Below are positions 1 to 11,754 of a DNA stretch of 64,000 nt, piece by piece. A program made the position numbers and the translations under genes. The notes beneath the pieces were generated by a model. That model made no database searches. It was not told the origin of the DNA and saw nothing but the letters and a program-made list of their open reading frames with translations. The DNA comes from Theocolax elegans. Lineage: Eukaryota; Arthropoda; Insecta; Hymenoptera; Cerocephalidae. The stretch covers positions 40,630,711-40,694,710 of the forward strand of contig CM047425.1 of the NCBI GenBank assembly GCA_026168455.1, in the 5' to 3' direction. Each line of letters starts with the position of its first letter. Within the stretch, counting starts at the first letter, position 1.

Positions 1-1230
1 CGGTTAATTTTTCACTCACAAGATAGTCCTACATCCTTCACACATAATTTGATTGTACTTCTTTAGGTAGAGTATAAGATCTGCATAATGGTTTGACTTT
101 GGGTATTATTTCCAGAGACAATAATATGTATGCAATCAAACATAACCTTTACTATGTGTATGCAAGGAGTACCTGAAACTTCTCGTATATGGACTGCTTA
201 ATTACTAATATGGACAAAAGCCGTTGCACTAATTGAAGTACTTGGGTTTGGTAGATGATTAGTGGACGTAAATATGAAAAGTAACCAACTCACAGGTAGA
301 GATCCTATGGCTACTGTAACCAGCAGTTAGATGGGAATTCCATTGCTATTGTAGACAGTTGTTCAAGGTCCAATTGGCAATTGTATTCAGCATTAGCTAG
401 AGGATACAATGACATCATAGGTCTACTGTTAATTCGAAAATTTGATGGCTTTAGTAGCTATCTATTAGTAACAGGAGGTTACCTGGATTAAGAAAGACCA
501 AATGAATATCAATCCGGATCCGACTACTGACAGGGATGTACAAATGCACTTTGACGCCAACCTGGAAGTATCTAAAAAGTTTTTTGTACATGAACTAAAC
601 ATTCATACAAATAGAAAATGATCAATGCAATAATTGGAGCGAAAAAACAGCAACTTAACCTATAAACACAACTCTTATAAATACCTCACCTACAAGATAG
701 CCCGACATCCATCATACATGATTTGTTTGCAGTTCCTTGGGTATCAAACATAATCTTTAAATCGGACGCGATCAAACACTGGATAGCTGGGTATTTATCT
801 TATACAAGAGTAATTGTATGAGCTCGGCAACATTGAAGTAGTCAGAAAAATCAACATCCAGTATTTCGAAATTTGCACCATATACCACAAAAAACACAAC
901 AATGTTTACAAGCCGTTTTGTTATCCAGCTGAAACGGTCACGAGCGACGTGAACCTTACTAGTATCGACGCGGGAAACACAACTGCGCATGTGCGCACGG
1001 ACTCTAGTCGAACGAGAGACCGACGCAACCCGTTTTATCGACACTCGCGCCTTGATAAAAGGCCGTGATTTCTTATTAATTTTTACTAATTTGTATAGCA
1101 TCTATTAATGCATAGCAATCTACTACATAACTATCAGAATTAATTAAAAACTATTATTATCAAGTAATTTAAATAATACGTGAAATTTTTTAAATTATGC
1201 GATATTCAACCTCACATAATGACGAATATA
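1..1230. repeat. Left terminal arm of giant inverted repeat (continues off window)
   Basis: This stretch is the reverse complement of about 29,900-31,147 with scattered differences. For example the block at 1-100 (TCACTCACAAGATAGTCC) matches the complement of 31,048-31,147. The homology is still running at base 1, so the true end is outside the window. The arm contains two related subunits of about 690 bp (compare 1-60 with 665-730). No open frame with recognisable similarity is present. I infer it is the outer part of a terminal inverted repeat of a very large DNA element; the superfamily is unknown. Confidence 0.75.
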
Positions 1231-2225
1231 GCCTACGCGGCCGGCTAACTCGATGACTAGACGCGCGAGCCGGCCGCGTAGGCCTCTGGCCGACAATTTT
1301 TCGCTTTTTTAAACGTGCTTGATTTTTGTTTGTCATTTTACGAGTTTATTTAAAGTCTATGAATGTGTGCTGATGCAGAAACAATAAACATATATAATTA
1401 TTATTTTAATAAATAAACAAGATTAATATTATTTGTAATTTTTCGCATTTTAAAACGGATTTAATAATTATTTTTTGTTTCGTTTTTAAAAATGTATCTA
1501 AAGTCTATAGATATCTGGTTTTGTGTTAAACAATAATCAAGTAATATAATAATTTTTTTTATTAAATAAACAATACAAAGATTTTTGTTATTTTTGCTTT
1601 TTGAAATGCTTTTATTTATTCGTTATTTTTTTGTTTCAACTAATATAATTACTAATTCAATTATGAATTTATAATATTTATCAGTAAATAATAAATATAA
1701 ATAATATTTGTGATTTATCGATATAGAAAAACCCATTGCTACTTTGTTCAGTCAATCGACAGATATTTTAAATCGAGTTAATCCCCCACCCCCCCAAAAT
1801 GATTTCTAGCCTTACACACCGACGAACATAGCCTACGCGACCGGCTTACTCGACGACTAGACCCACCAACCGGCCGCCTAGGCCTCCGACTGACAATTTT
1901 TCACTCCTTAAAACGACCTTGATTTTTGTTTGTCATTTTACGAATAAATCTAAAGTTTATAGATGTGTAGTTTTGTACAAACAATTACCAGATATAATTA
2001 TTACTTTAATTCAATAAACAATATAAATATTTTTGTTAATTTATCAACATAAAAAAAACCCATTGCTACTTTGTTCAGTCAAACGAGAGATATTTAAATC
2101 GATTTAATTCCCGAGCCGCGGGTAGTTCGTCACTAGACATCCGAATATTGCGCATGCGGATGCGCGTACGTATGCTGGTATAGCGAGAGAGAGAGAGATG
2201 GACGGAGATGGGTAGAGTGAGAGAG
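1231..2225 (-). repeat. Left subterminal units of the giant inverted repeat (two GC cores)
   Basis: Two AT-rich units each carry a GC core of about 54 bp (1231-1284 and 1831-1884). Each core folds as a hairpin with a stem of about 16 bp (GCCTACGCGGCCGGCT against its complement). The cores are inverted relative to nine copies between 18,471 and 29,899. The inner edge (2110-2200, with GCGCGTACGTATGCTGGTAT and then a GA run) matches the complement of 18,301-18,415. This shows that the same arm organisation exists on both sides. Confidence 0.75.
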
Positions 2226-2570
2226 AGGGAGAGAGATGGGAACATTCAAGGCAACCGTGGGCCTCTAAATATAATTATTTTGATTTTTTATCGTCTTTGT
2301 TTTCCATTGTTTCCCCGATTAAATAAGCTAAAAATGTCGTCATTCTGCAATGCATAAGCACGACTTTTATTATATGTCTTTTATTGATATAAGGCCGGTG
2401 TATGCATTATGGTATTTAACGCCATATTGCTACAACCATTTGCACATGTGCTTCCACGCTTAGTATACAAGACAAAGTACAGACTAAGCGCGTCGCGCAC
2501 TCTAGCGGCGAAATTGGTACTAAGATAACTTTGTCAATAATATAAACTATTTATTTTTTGTCAATATTAT
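2226..2570. other. Unassigned AT-rich sequence
   Basis: This begins inside the GA-rich tract that ends the left arm, then becomes unique AT-rich DNA. I see no coding signal, repeat or RNA gene in it. Confidence 0.4.
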
Positions 2571-2787
2571 GCAAATCGCAAATACAGAAGCACTAGATAA
2601 TGGTGTAATATGTCTTTCTACAAAGTTCCAGATCAATACAACAAGGACACCCTAAAAAATTTCTGCACGGAAAAATGACTATTTTTTCCGTGCAAACTTT
2701 TTTTAGGGTGTCCTTCATATATTGACTTCAAACTTCGTATAAATGCGTAGTATGTGATTATCTAGTGCTTCTGTATTTGCGTTTTGC
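2571..2787. mobile_element. Short palindromic (foldback MITE-like) element
   Basis: The outer arms of about 45 bp (CGCAAATACAGAAGCACTAG on the left, its complement on the right) flank an inner inverted pair, AAGGACACCCTAAAAAA and its complement. At the centre is a perfect small hairpin (CACGGAAAAA and TTTTTCCGTG). The whole 217 bp could fold into one long cruciform. There is no coding capacity. The target duplication is not clear. Confidence 0.6.
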
Positions 2788-3145
2788 AAATAAAACCATA
2801 ATATGTTCATTAAGTGTAATAATGTATCCATCTGACTCGGTCGGTAATAATCTAGTATGGCACCCCCTTAACTTACCTCCCACCACGCACAGATCCCCTA
2901 AATCAATCATTCGAAAATACTGCCACTCGCCTCATAAATCAGCTTTCATTCACAGATTTTAATCCCCTCACACAAATTCATTTAAAGCCGATCTCCTCAC
3001 TTTCCTAGCTGAATTCAGTGTTGCCTCAGAGGGTCTGAGCTAAATATTATTATTAAAGAAAATATTAATATCATTATTATTAAAACTTATAATTGTTTTA
3101 TATAATAGAGTAAAATTTTGATTTACTATTCGTTTAATAATCCTT
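2788..3145. other. Unassigned AT-rich sequence
   Basis: No recognisable gene, repeat or RNA. A TATTATTATTAAAG-type low-complexity patch lies near 3,045-3,085. Confidence 0.35.
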
Positions 3146-3780
3146 GCAGTTTTGTAAGCTCGTGCAATAGCTTGAAAGCCTCCTTTTCTGTTAGATATTT
3201 TTTACCTTTTAGTTCTTATTTTGTTTATGAATATTTCTAATATTCCTAAAAAATTCAAATTCATGCATTGTAAAAGCTGATATTTCCATCAAACTATTAT
3301 CTACGGTGAGAATCAACATCACCCAATAGAAATACTTTTATAAAAATACTGCTTACGTATATCATTAATACATTTATCTAATTGTGATGTACACGAGGTA
3401 ATGTCACGAGCTAAAGTTGATACTTTATTTACTTTATCGTGTGCGCTTAACGTATTATCGTTTTCTTTCGTAGGTAACGCGCATCATTTTATTGATAACG
3501 ACTGTTCACCTGTAGTATCCTTTGTAATCACATCACTATTTTTGGAGAGTTTTTGCAGTATATCATCTTAATATTTATCGACTTAGTCCGAGGTATACCC
3601 GTACATAACCTCTGTTATTAAACTGTTAAAATTAAAATCAAAATCACTTGCACTTATTACGTTGGTGTGCTCACTGACAAGTAACGTTGTCGATGTCGAT
3701 GTAACGGGTGTTCCACCCGTACTTACGTCGCAAACGTTAAACAGCTCATCTAATAAGCTGTCAATATCGATAATTTCCAT
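3146..3780 (-). pseudogene. Decayed gene of unknown family
   Basis: A 65-codon frame starts at 3780 (MEIIDIDSLLDELFNV) and stops at 3583. Protein-like sequence continues downstream across stops. A stretch at about 3,540-3,340 reads as DDILQKLSKNSDVITKDTTG followed by a Lys/Ser/Thr-rich segment. A final stretch at about 3,225-3,146 reads KGKKYLTEKEAFKLLHELTK and ends in a stop. I read this as one small acidic-then-basic, probably helical protein broken by several stops. I do not recognise the family. It is the first coding remnant inside the left arm of the giant inverted repeat, so it might be one of that element's own genes. It could also be unrelated. Confidence 0.35.
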
Positions 3781-4829
3781 TTTTATTGATTTATATTAAA
3801 ATAATACTACACTATTAATATACACACAAATTATTTTTATTATTTTTACGAAAATAATTAATTGCGTCAGTAATAAATGAAATATTAACACTACTCTTTA
3901 TATAAATATATATATTAAATGAAGCGTAGGTGAATGATCATAACCCAACAGAGAATAAACTAAAATTTGAGGGTAAGAAACGAATTTTCAGTTTTCGTTA
4001 AAGAAAGATATAAAACAATTTCATGAGAGATGGAGTTGTAGAGGTAAAATCACGTTTTAGTACACATGGTGAAAACAGTCCTCATGAAACACATGTTTCA
4101 CAATCCGTCAGTAACGTAGTTAACAAGACGGATTCCAAAAATGCATGACAACTGTTTTTCGTTATTATAGCTTCCAATTTTTATACATCGAGAAACTCAG
4201 ACTCCGCAGCGATAAGATTTATTAGGAGAGGGAAAACCTAATCACTTGAAGCAAATGTGTCTTTCTATCAATACTGTTACAGATAGAAACCAGACGTCTC
4301 GCATTCAAATCTGGCATCGGGCTCTATACTTCATGTACAAAGATACGATGCATCTTATTTTTGCGGGTTTATAGTAGATGCTGGAGTAAAATAATGGTTG
4401 GTGTATTGTAAAGAAAAACATACTGTTTAAATATTGAAAGTTTGAACCCGGCATTTCATTTTTGTACGAATAGGGCAATATATTTTGAAAAATCGTTGAT
4501 CGTGATTAAGAGCGAAAATACTTAGTGCGAGAAAAAGAAAAATTTGCGAAACAATATTAAGTCTTGCGAATTATTTGCAATATCAACAATCACATCCTGG
4601 AATTTGACAGAGATGTAATTTAACTTGCATGAATAAGTACGTTAATTAAATTTTATTCTTAGTTGTTGTACGTTTTGACAAATATGTGTTTTATACAGGC
4701 AATTTCTGGTCTATATTTATTACGGCATAATATGGAGGAGTATGAAACAATTCAAGGTATTTATTAGACGCAAGTTCTATATTAATATTTATTAACGAAT
4801 AATAAGCGTGATTACGCTGCATAGATATG
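3781..4829. other. Unassigned AT-rich sequence
   Basis: No coding frame with protein character, no inverted repeat of note and no tRNA-like signal was found by eye. Confidence 0.35.
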
Positions 4830-5520
4830 TATGCGTGTGTGTGTTTTACTTTTTGAAATTATATCGTGCGCATCCTTCGTCTCGAACATGTCCCTCGCAC
4901 ATACAGCACATGTGTTTACTTGTCATACTTTTCTCATGCACATGTAAATGCGTCTGCTTCTCGGCGGTATCTCACTTCATCTCTCTCTTTCGCATGTACA
5001 GTGTACGTGTCTACTTGCCGGACCACTCTCTCTCTCTCGCACTTACAACGTTCAAGTCTACTTGTCGGACCTCTATCTCACACTTATAGGGCACGCGCCT
5101 ACGTCTTGGACTTCTCTTTTACATTTACGGTGCGTGTATTTACCTATCGGAGTTGTCTCTTGTACTTAAGAGATACGCATCTACGTCTCGGATCTCTCTT
5201 TTGCACCTATGGGGCGTAGGTCTATGTTTCGGACCTCCCTTTCGCACTTAGGTATCGCACATCTACCGGTCAAACCTCTTTCTCGCACTTACATGACGGA
5301 CGTCTAAGGCTTGGACCTCTCATTCGCACTTACGGTGCGCGTCTACGTCTCGAACTTTTCTCTCGCACTTATAGTGTACATCTCCGACTTTTCTCTCGCA
5401 CTTACGGTGTACATCTCGGACTTTTCTCTCGCAATTATGGTGTACATCTCGGACTTTTCTGTCACACTTACGGTACGCGCGCATTATTCTCGGACTTCTC
5501 TTTTTCTATCTCGCACCTAG
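4830..5520. repeat. Degenerate minisatellite, roughly 35-55-bp units
   Basis: A diverged tandem array is built on a unit resembling CTCGCACTTACGGTGTACAT followed by CTCGGACTTTTCT. The best-preserved copies are at 5,305-5,500, and they become more degraded leftwards. Several overlapping open frames here encode repetitive Ser/Leu/Thr-rich peptides. These are by-products of the repeat and I do not call them genes. Confidence 0.7.
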
Positions 5521-6215
5521 ATTGGATGTATCATTTTTCATGCTTTCATAGATTGATGTATATATATGGATCAATTTTTCATCCCATCAGCGATTATTAC
5601 ATGATATTAAAAGCGATCATGAAATTATTATAATATCGGTTTCGGATAACCATCGTGATTGTAATGTATTAAAAGTCAGATGTAAGCACTTATGGGAGCG
5701 CACGATATATGTGTGGATAAGCAGAGCGTCACTCTGTTCGGAAACGCTGAAGTGTATTGTCCTAAAGCAACAATATTAGTATTACGTACTTTTCCTTAGA
5801 GTATTAAATAATAAAAATATATTTAGTGTGTATTGATTAATCATTTGGTGCAAAATCCTATAATTATGACGAAGAGGATGTTTTGAAACGAACTAGAACG
5901 TCTGAGAAAAAATAAATGATTTCGACCACGTACATGTGCTTTTGTGAAGTTGCGCAAAATTCGCACAATCTGCGTATATTGTGTGCATGATTTTGTATAT
6001 TTTATGTATTTTATATATGATGTATGTGGAATCAATGTAACTCTAGATATAAATAAATAAATAAATTGTTGGACCTCGTTGCCCTATATCACGTGCACAA
6101 TTTACTTATATTCCGCGAAGATGCCGGCAATGTCGCCATGCAGTACTTTATATGTAGGCAGGAGTATGGAAAACATAATAATAACGAGTAATTAAAAACA
6201 AAAAGAAATAAACAT
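5521..6215. other. Unassigned AT-rich sequence
   Basis: No recognisable gene. A short TAAATAAATAAATAAA tract lies at about 6,050-6,066, which can be the tail of a LINE, but I see no LINE coding sequence beside it. Confidence 0.3.
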
Positions 6216-6594
6216 TTACTTTATTTTAATTACAAAGTGTCCATCCAGGTCTCGTGTCGCGAAAATATTTTCTTCGTGTGGGCGGAAGTATCGGGAGTCG
6301 AACGGATCGAAATCCTCGCCTGCGGTTGACGTCGCCCCATAATGCGCTGTTTGGGCACTAGCGTACCCGTACACATACTTCAGAGATCTCACACACTCAT
6401 ACATTGGTCGCGGGGAGGGGGGGGGGGGTCACGGTAATATACAATAACTTATCGTGTAGTGCCTCTTGGATGGTCCAGCCGATTTCGTTTCCGGTGGTTT
6501 CCTGGGTGACGGAGAGCCTGTCGGTTAATGCCGTGACGAGTATACTCTGCGGCCCGCGTTCACACTCGCACACGACCCCGTCCTTACATAGCAC
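6216..6594 (-). pseudogene. Possible frameshifted coding fragment, unknown
   Basis: Two overlapping minus-strand frames (6594-6397 and 6404-6216) meet at a poly-C run (the poly-G at about 6,414-6,428 on the plus strand). A slip there would join them into one protein-like sequence ending DLDGHFVIKIK. The composition is not low-complexity, which is why I list it. I do not recognise it, and there is no homologous copy in this window to confirm it. Confidence 0.25.
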
Positions 6595-6839
6595 TCACCG
6601 AATAAGTCATTCTTGGATACACACACGCACGAGGGTGATCTGGATCAGTGTTGCCAGATAAAGGTATTTTTTCTTTGTTGCACTCACAAAGTTTGACCTC
6701 ATTTACATTAAATAATAGAGGACAGAAAAACCCTAAATGGTAACCCTGATCTGAGTGCCGATGGTCTGTACGCATCACGCATCTTTAAGTCGACCCTACT
6801 CACCGGAACTAGCGATCGTACCCGGATAAAGATTCATCT

Positions 6840-7135
6840 GCTTTGATCGGCAGATCAGCACGAACTAATTAAACGATCGCCTAATTTCCTGAAAAAGGGA
6901 TGAAAGTGGAAAAACACAACAACAAACAAACACACACACTCTCGCACTGTCATCCCTCCGTATTATCAAGCGCATAATTGTACACTCGTAATGAAATAAA
7001 TAAGTGCCGTCGGTTGGCCCTGACATACCAAAAGTTTCGATGGTTACAATAATCGTGAATTTAAATACTCTATTCATCATAAATAGATTGTGTGACGATT
7101 TCCGGCACACAGTGTAAAACGACTGTTGTTTTTGG
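6840..7135. repeat. Dispersed repeat shared with about 15,950-16,190
   Basis: The blocks CGATCGCCTAATTT, AAAAAGGGATGAAAGTGG and AGATTGTGTGACGATTTCCG occur in the same order here and at about 16,090-16,190. The second copy lacks about 100 bp of the intervening sequence. It is probably an old non-coding transposon copy; ends were not defined. Confidence 0.45.
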
Positions 7136-8179
7136 CACATTCTTAAAATTATTTTTGATATGACACCCTTTTACACTAAGCCGACGATATCGCAGTATAA
7201 CAATAACAATAATAAAAATAGTTAAGTAAAATTTAAATAAAAATAATAGCGCTCTTAAAACTAACAATAAATAGAAACCTTAATACTATTGTGGCACGTC
7301 AGGAAAGGGACATATACATGCAAATTCAGTACCACAATAACATTAAAAAGGGCAATCGAGCTTTTCCTGGGAAACCCTACTATTTCTTTAGGTTGAAAGT
7401 TCTGATAGGTATGAAATCAGAAGAGCTTTGAATGAGTGGAATGAATGCGGGTGGAAATCAATGAAAGGGAGTTGATGTACGATGCGAGTAGCGGTAATTA
7501 CAAAAGACTGGTTTAGAGTTTTAGATCGTGAAACGAGATAGCATAGGTGGATAGAAAGTAAGTGGGTGACGAGCAGATGAATGATCAGATTTATGAGAAA
7601 CTACATTGAAGGTAACAATACGAATGATGAGAGCTCTTCTAAATTAAACCGACAGTGAGTTGTTAATCTGTAGAATCATGCATTCAGGTGTGTTGGTAAA
7701 GATGGGAACACACTGGTCCAGCAACTTGACCTTACAATTATTGTGCGCGTCTTAGTTTCCAACTCAATTCATAACATCGTAAAGAAGTGGATGAATGAAC
7801 GATTTAATGAATGGAAAATGTGTTTTTAGCCGGTAGGTGTTGCAATGAATTATAGAGAAAGAATGAGGATGGTTTAAAAAGCTGGGCCGGGTAATTCTCA
7901 TTTGGAAAGATTGATTTTGGATGGAGAAAAGTTGAATGGACCCCCCTGACTTTACGAATAAATACACTGTAGTTTATAATATTGTATGGCGTATAATCCA
8001 ATGCGAAGGACCGACGTAGTGTCTTTGTCTACAAACCTTGTTCTAGGGACTAGCGAGACTCTGGAGACTAGGGACCCTCGCAAGAGTAGACAGTCTACCG
8101 AGTGTGGATCTCGGTAGGAGCAAACTACCAATACCTACTAAACCCACATATCTCTGTTTGCACCGACACCAGTCATGCG
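7136..8179. other. Unassigned sequence; right end probably R1 3' untranslated region
   Basis: No protein-like frame was found at about 7,140-8,000. The last 150 bp or so (8,030-8,179) lie just downstream of the minus-strand R1 reading frame and may be its 3' untranslated region. No poly-A or T tract marks the exact end. Confidence 0.3.
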
Positions 8180-10655
8180 TGTCCAAAAACACATGCACTC
8201 TTTTATTCTTTTATACTCGAAAAACAAATTCGCTCAATCTTTGAAATATCCATCCGCATTCTTGCTCCGTAGCACAATCGTTACTTATTTCGCGATCAAC
8301 CGCCAGTCGTCCGTATTCATATTCATCACGTATGTCACGTTCCTTGGCGTGACAGCTCCTGTGTCAGATTTTAGTCTCTGACACTGTTCGGTCCAACGCT
8401 CCCAAGCGAAGAATGTATGTTCAGCGTCGCAGTAGGTCCAGCTGCAGTACTTGCAATCTGCTGATGCAAGGCGGCCTATTTAGTGTGCATAGCCCCGGAA
8501 ATATCCCTGTCTAGACAGAAACTGGGTGAGATAGAAGTCCACCTTAGCGTGATTCCTCTCCTTCCACGAGATAACCAAAGGGATGAGCCTAGGCGTGCAT
8601 CGTACGTGTAGGGTGTTTGTTCACCGAGTCCGCCGGAATTCTAACGCATGCATTCATTTTTCTGTTGCAGCGTCAATTTTACCCATGTCCTTGCTTCGCG
8701 CGTATGTGCGCTTAGGTTCTGCCGCGAGTAGGTCGATCGGAATGACTCCCGCCATTACGATTACGGCGTTTTCCGACATCGTCTGATACGCCCACGCGAT
8801 TCTCAACGCGCCCGTCTGCTGTACGCTCATCATAGACTTCGCCCGTTTCTTCACGTGTATCGCGTCAACCCAGATCTCGGTCCGTTAGTATTGTCCATAA
8901 GTCTGCACAAAGCTTTCGTCTTTTCCGCTACTTTTAGGTCACCGTACGTATGTGGGACCAGAAACTCAGCTTCGTATCCAGAATCATCTCCCGATACTTA
9001 ACTTCACAACTCATCACCACTTATTCAGGCCCAACCGTCAAGGGTATACCCGAATCTATTTTAAGTCTGATCAGTAGCTGAAGTTCAGTCTTTTGCAGCA
9101 CGAGCTGTAGTCCGTGCTCTTTCATGCACTCGTTAACCCCTTGCATAACCTGGTTTAGTTTGAGCTTAATTACGTGGGTGTCGCGGGAACTATGATAGTT
9201 GCAACGTCATCTGCGTAGGAAACGAGTGATGTGTCCGTAGGCATGCCCAGTTGGAGTAGACTGTCATACAGTATATTCCAGAAGTCAGACCCAGATGTCC
9301 AGCGCGTCCAGGATATCAACCCACCTCGCCGAATCGAAGGCATAGTGGACGTCGAGCGTCACCAATAAGTCTATTACTCCGATAGTCGAACGTCCCTTCG
9401 GGAACCCGTATTGTCTGTCGGCTAAATCTTCCGCGTCTTTTACTGCCTGTCATAGTCGTGGTCTTAGCATAAACTCGTACAGCTTCCCAGCCGTGATGAG
9501 CAGGTTAAGGGGCCTGTAGGAAGACGGGTTCTCGGGATTCTCCTTACATTTACTAATGAGGACCTACTGAGCAGTCCTACAGAGCTTGATAAAGAACCCC
9601 TCTAACAGGCACCCGTTGAATGTATCGAGGAATACCGACGGTCGCCGCGCAGTGATGAACCGCAAGTTTTTACCTGGTAGACCGTCAGGTCCCGGTGCCT
9701 TGTTGGACTTTAACGAGTTCGCAGCTTTTATGAGCTCCCTGCTTGTGAAAAGAGGGCATTTGATATCCGAGCGTTAAATCCGTGTCGTTTGGTCTATCCA
9801 CGTGAGATAAAAAGAAGCCGTTGACGATCCTTTCCATCGTTTCACTGGCCCTTGTTATTAGTTGCAGTCGACCCCTCAGGTGACGAATTACGATTTTGTA
9901 ACCCGCGATCCGAATCCACCTCGTCCGTCAGTTTCTGCCAGCACTATCGCTTGCTGCTATTTATAGCGAGTCACTGCAGTTTTGCTGTTCATGTCCGTTG
10001 GGCTTTTTTACACAGATTTCCGCTGTCCACAAGTAGATTTCTTATTTGTTACGTACGTGTTGTTTTCGCAGCATAGAGGCTTCGCATACCCGCTGAAAAA
10101 ACTGGATTATTTCTCCTGCGAGCTCTTCAGTACTGTCGCTGTGAATCAGCTCTCAAGGCACCACCTGTGAGGGCAGCTCTGCGTTGTATAGATGCCTCTT
10201 GAATTTGTCGTAGTCTAGCCGTTTCATGTCTCAGCGAGGAGCTCGTTTTGCCTGACTTCTGCACGTATACGTCTCATCCTTGAGATGGAAGCCAAACTAC
10301 TGATGATCGCTGGCTGTTTATCCCTTGATCACCCACCCTGCCCTCATCCTACCTGCAATTTAGTCCGAGGCCAAGATCACGTCCGGCCTCTATAATCGTC
10401 TATAGAATCGCCGTATTCCGGTCGTCTGTAGGTCGTCGTGTTTCCTTAGGTTACTAATATCAGTTCACACCTTTCGGCCATCTCCAGCAGCAGTCGTCCG
10501 AGTCTGGTCATTTCGGGCATACCCCATGCGATCGCTCGCGCGTTGAAGTCGCCCGCCACGATTTTATTGCCGGGAACGTCTCTAATAGCGTCCTCGAGAG
10601 CATACAGTTTTTCAGTGTCTATAAGAGCAGGGCACAAAATAGTACTCTTACACAT
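8180..10655 (-). pseudogene. R1-clade LINE, ORF2 remnant (endonuclease end, RT, zinc finger)
   Basis: Read on the minus strand this is the second ORF of an R1-type non-LTR retrotransposon, decayed by many stops and frameshifts. In order: the end of the apurinic-like endonuclease (10,655-10,446; VAGDFNARAIAWG and NKIVAGDFN region); an RT core with VHYAFDSARWVDILDALD at about 9,300-9,355 and the catalytic SYADDVATIIV at about 9,190-9,225; then a C-terminal Cys/His finger (DCKYCSW, EHTFFAWERW) at about 8,385-8,465. The two RT motifs are those of the R1 clade, whose members normally insert in rDNA or simple repeats. ORF1 and the start of ORF2 are missing. The neighbour at 10,818-12,450 is a different R1 family in the opposite orientation. 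Confidence 0.75.
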
Positions 10656-10817
10656 ACGCTCCTATACACAATACTGAAAGAGAGCGAGGGTGAAAGATGG
10701 GGGGGGGCGAGTACAAGGAGGAGTCGAGAAGGGTAGGCTCGACGCGGTTGATTCCATAAATGGATATCTTACCGCTAATGAAGCTTCACGCCCAGCTTGT
10801 TAAGTAAGACGTGAGGA

Positions 10818-11426
10818 ATGCTATTAAACGGTACTCTCACTAAGGAGGCTACACGGGTGATAACGGCAAGGTGGCAGACGCCGCTCATACACCCGCTGAA
10901 ACCCTCGGCTGTTCAAGGAGACTGGCCCGAGGTAAAGAAAAAGAAGAAGAAGAAGAAGAAGGAGAAGAAGAAGGAGCATAAGGCAGACAAGCCGAATGAG
11001 CCCAACTCGAAGGCGAAGCAACGAAAAATGGTCGGTAAGACCAAGCCAGAAGCCATCGTCCTTAAGCCGTCGGACGGAAAGACCTGTGCCCAGGTACTTA
11101 AAGGTATCAGGCAACAGGTCAATCGAGCCGACCATGGCGCGGACGTCAAAAGTATACGCTGCATCAGAAAAGGAGAGCTCCTGATCGAGCTAAAAAAGGT
11201 CGGAAGCTCCAAAAAGGAGGAATTCACCCGGATACACAAGGACGCGGTGGGAAGCATAGCAACGTCGAACACGTTGACATCCACTGCTGTCCTTGAAGTC
11301 AGGGATATAGACTGCTGCAGCACGAAAGAAGTCAGCGCGGCTATCATAAAAGCTATGAGAAGCGGGGAAGTGCCCGTTAGCCTAAAACTCACGAAGCCGA
11401 ATAAAGCTGGGCAAACGCCACCGTAA
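10818..11426 (+). pseudogene. R1-clade LINE ORF1 (Gag-like), N-terminal part
   Basis: This 202-codon frame has a lysine run (nine K, then E, KKKE) at residues about 40-54, followed by a central domain (ATSNTLTSTAVLEVRDIDCC, then STKEVSAAIIKAM) typical of R1/jockey-type ORF1 proteins. It stops at 11,424-11,426. The expected zinc knuckles follow in another frame at 11,476. The first ATG at 10,818 is used here only because no better start is visible; the true ORF1 probably began further upstream. The lysine tract comes from an AAG trinucleotide run, so its length is probably unstable. This is the 5' half of a plus-strand R1 element. Confidence 0.65.
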
Positions 11427-11475
11427 CGGCGGTGGCAGCCAGGAAATTGCTAGAACCGGCTCGACTAATGATTAG

Positions 11476-11754
11476 ATGGGTCATGTGCCGCGTGCAGCGG
11501 CGGCGGTTGTCGTGCACTGCTACAGGTGCCTGGGATACGGGCACCTACGCGTGGTCTGTAAGAGACCTGACCGCAGAAAATGCTGTTATCGGTGCGGTGG
11601 ACAAAGGCATAAGGCCATGGATTGTAAAGCGGATGCTAAGTGCTTCTTGTGCGCTGAACCGGGCATGACGGCTGTAGCGGCTACTCATGCTGCAGGATTG
11701 AGCGTCTACCGGGCCTTCCAACAGGCTGTAAGAGGAGATCGCCATAATGGTTAA
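11476..11754 (+). pseudogene. R1 ORF1 zinc-knuckle C-terminus
   Basis: Two CCHC knuckles are legible: CYRCLGYGHLRVVC at about 11,518-11,559 and CYRCGGQRHKAMDC at about 11,584-11,625, with a third CFLCAEPG start after them. They lie in frame 1, whereas the N-terminal half of ORF1 is in frame 3, so at least one indel separates them. The stop overlaps the ATG of ORF2 (ATGGTTAAG at 11,747), which is the ORF1/ORF2 arrangement common in R1 elements. This overlap supports both frames as original. Confidence 0.65.

Noticed and set aside
1231..1884. CRISPR-like array from regularly spaced GC cores
   Set aside because: Spacing of 400-600 bp, homologous spacers and an evident eukaryotic setting exclude CRISPR.
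10824..11392. Antisense frames of 103 and 159 codons across the R1 ORF1
   Set aside because: They are mirror frames of the ORF1 lysine tract and surrounding sequence; poly-Leu/Phe content reflects the AAG run.
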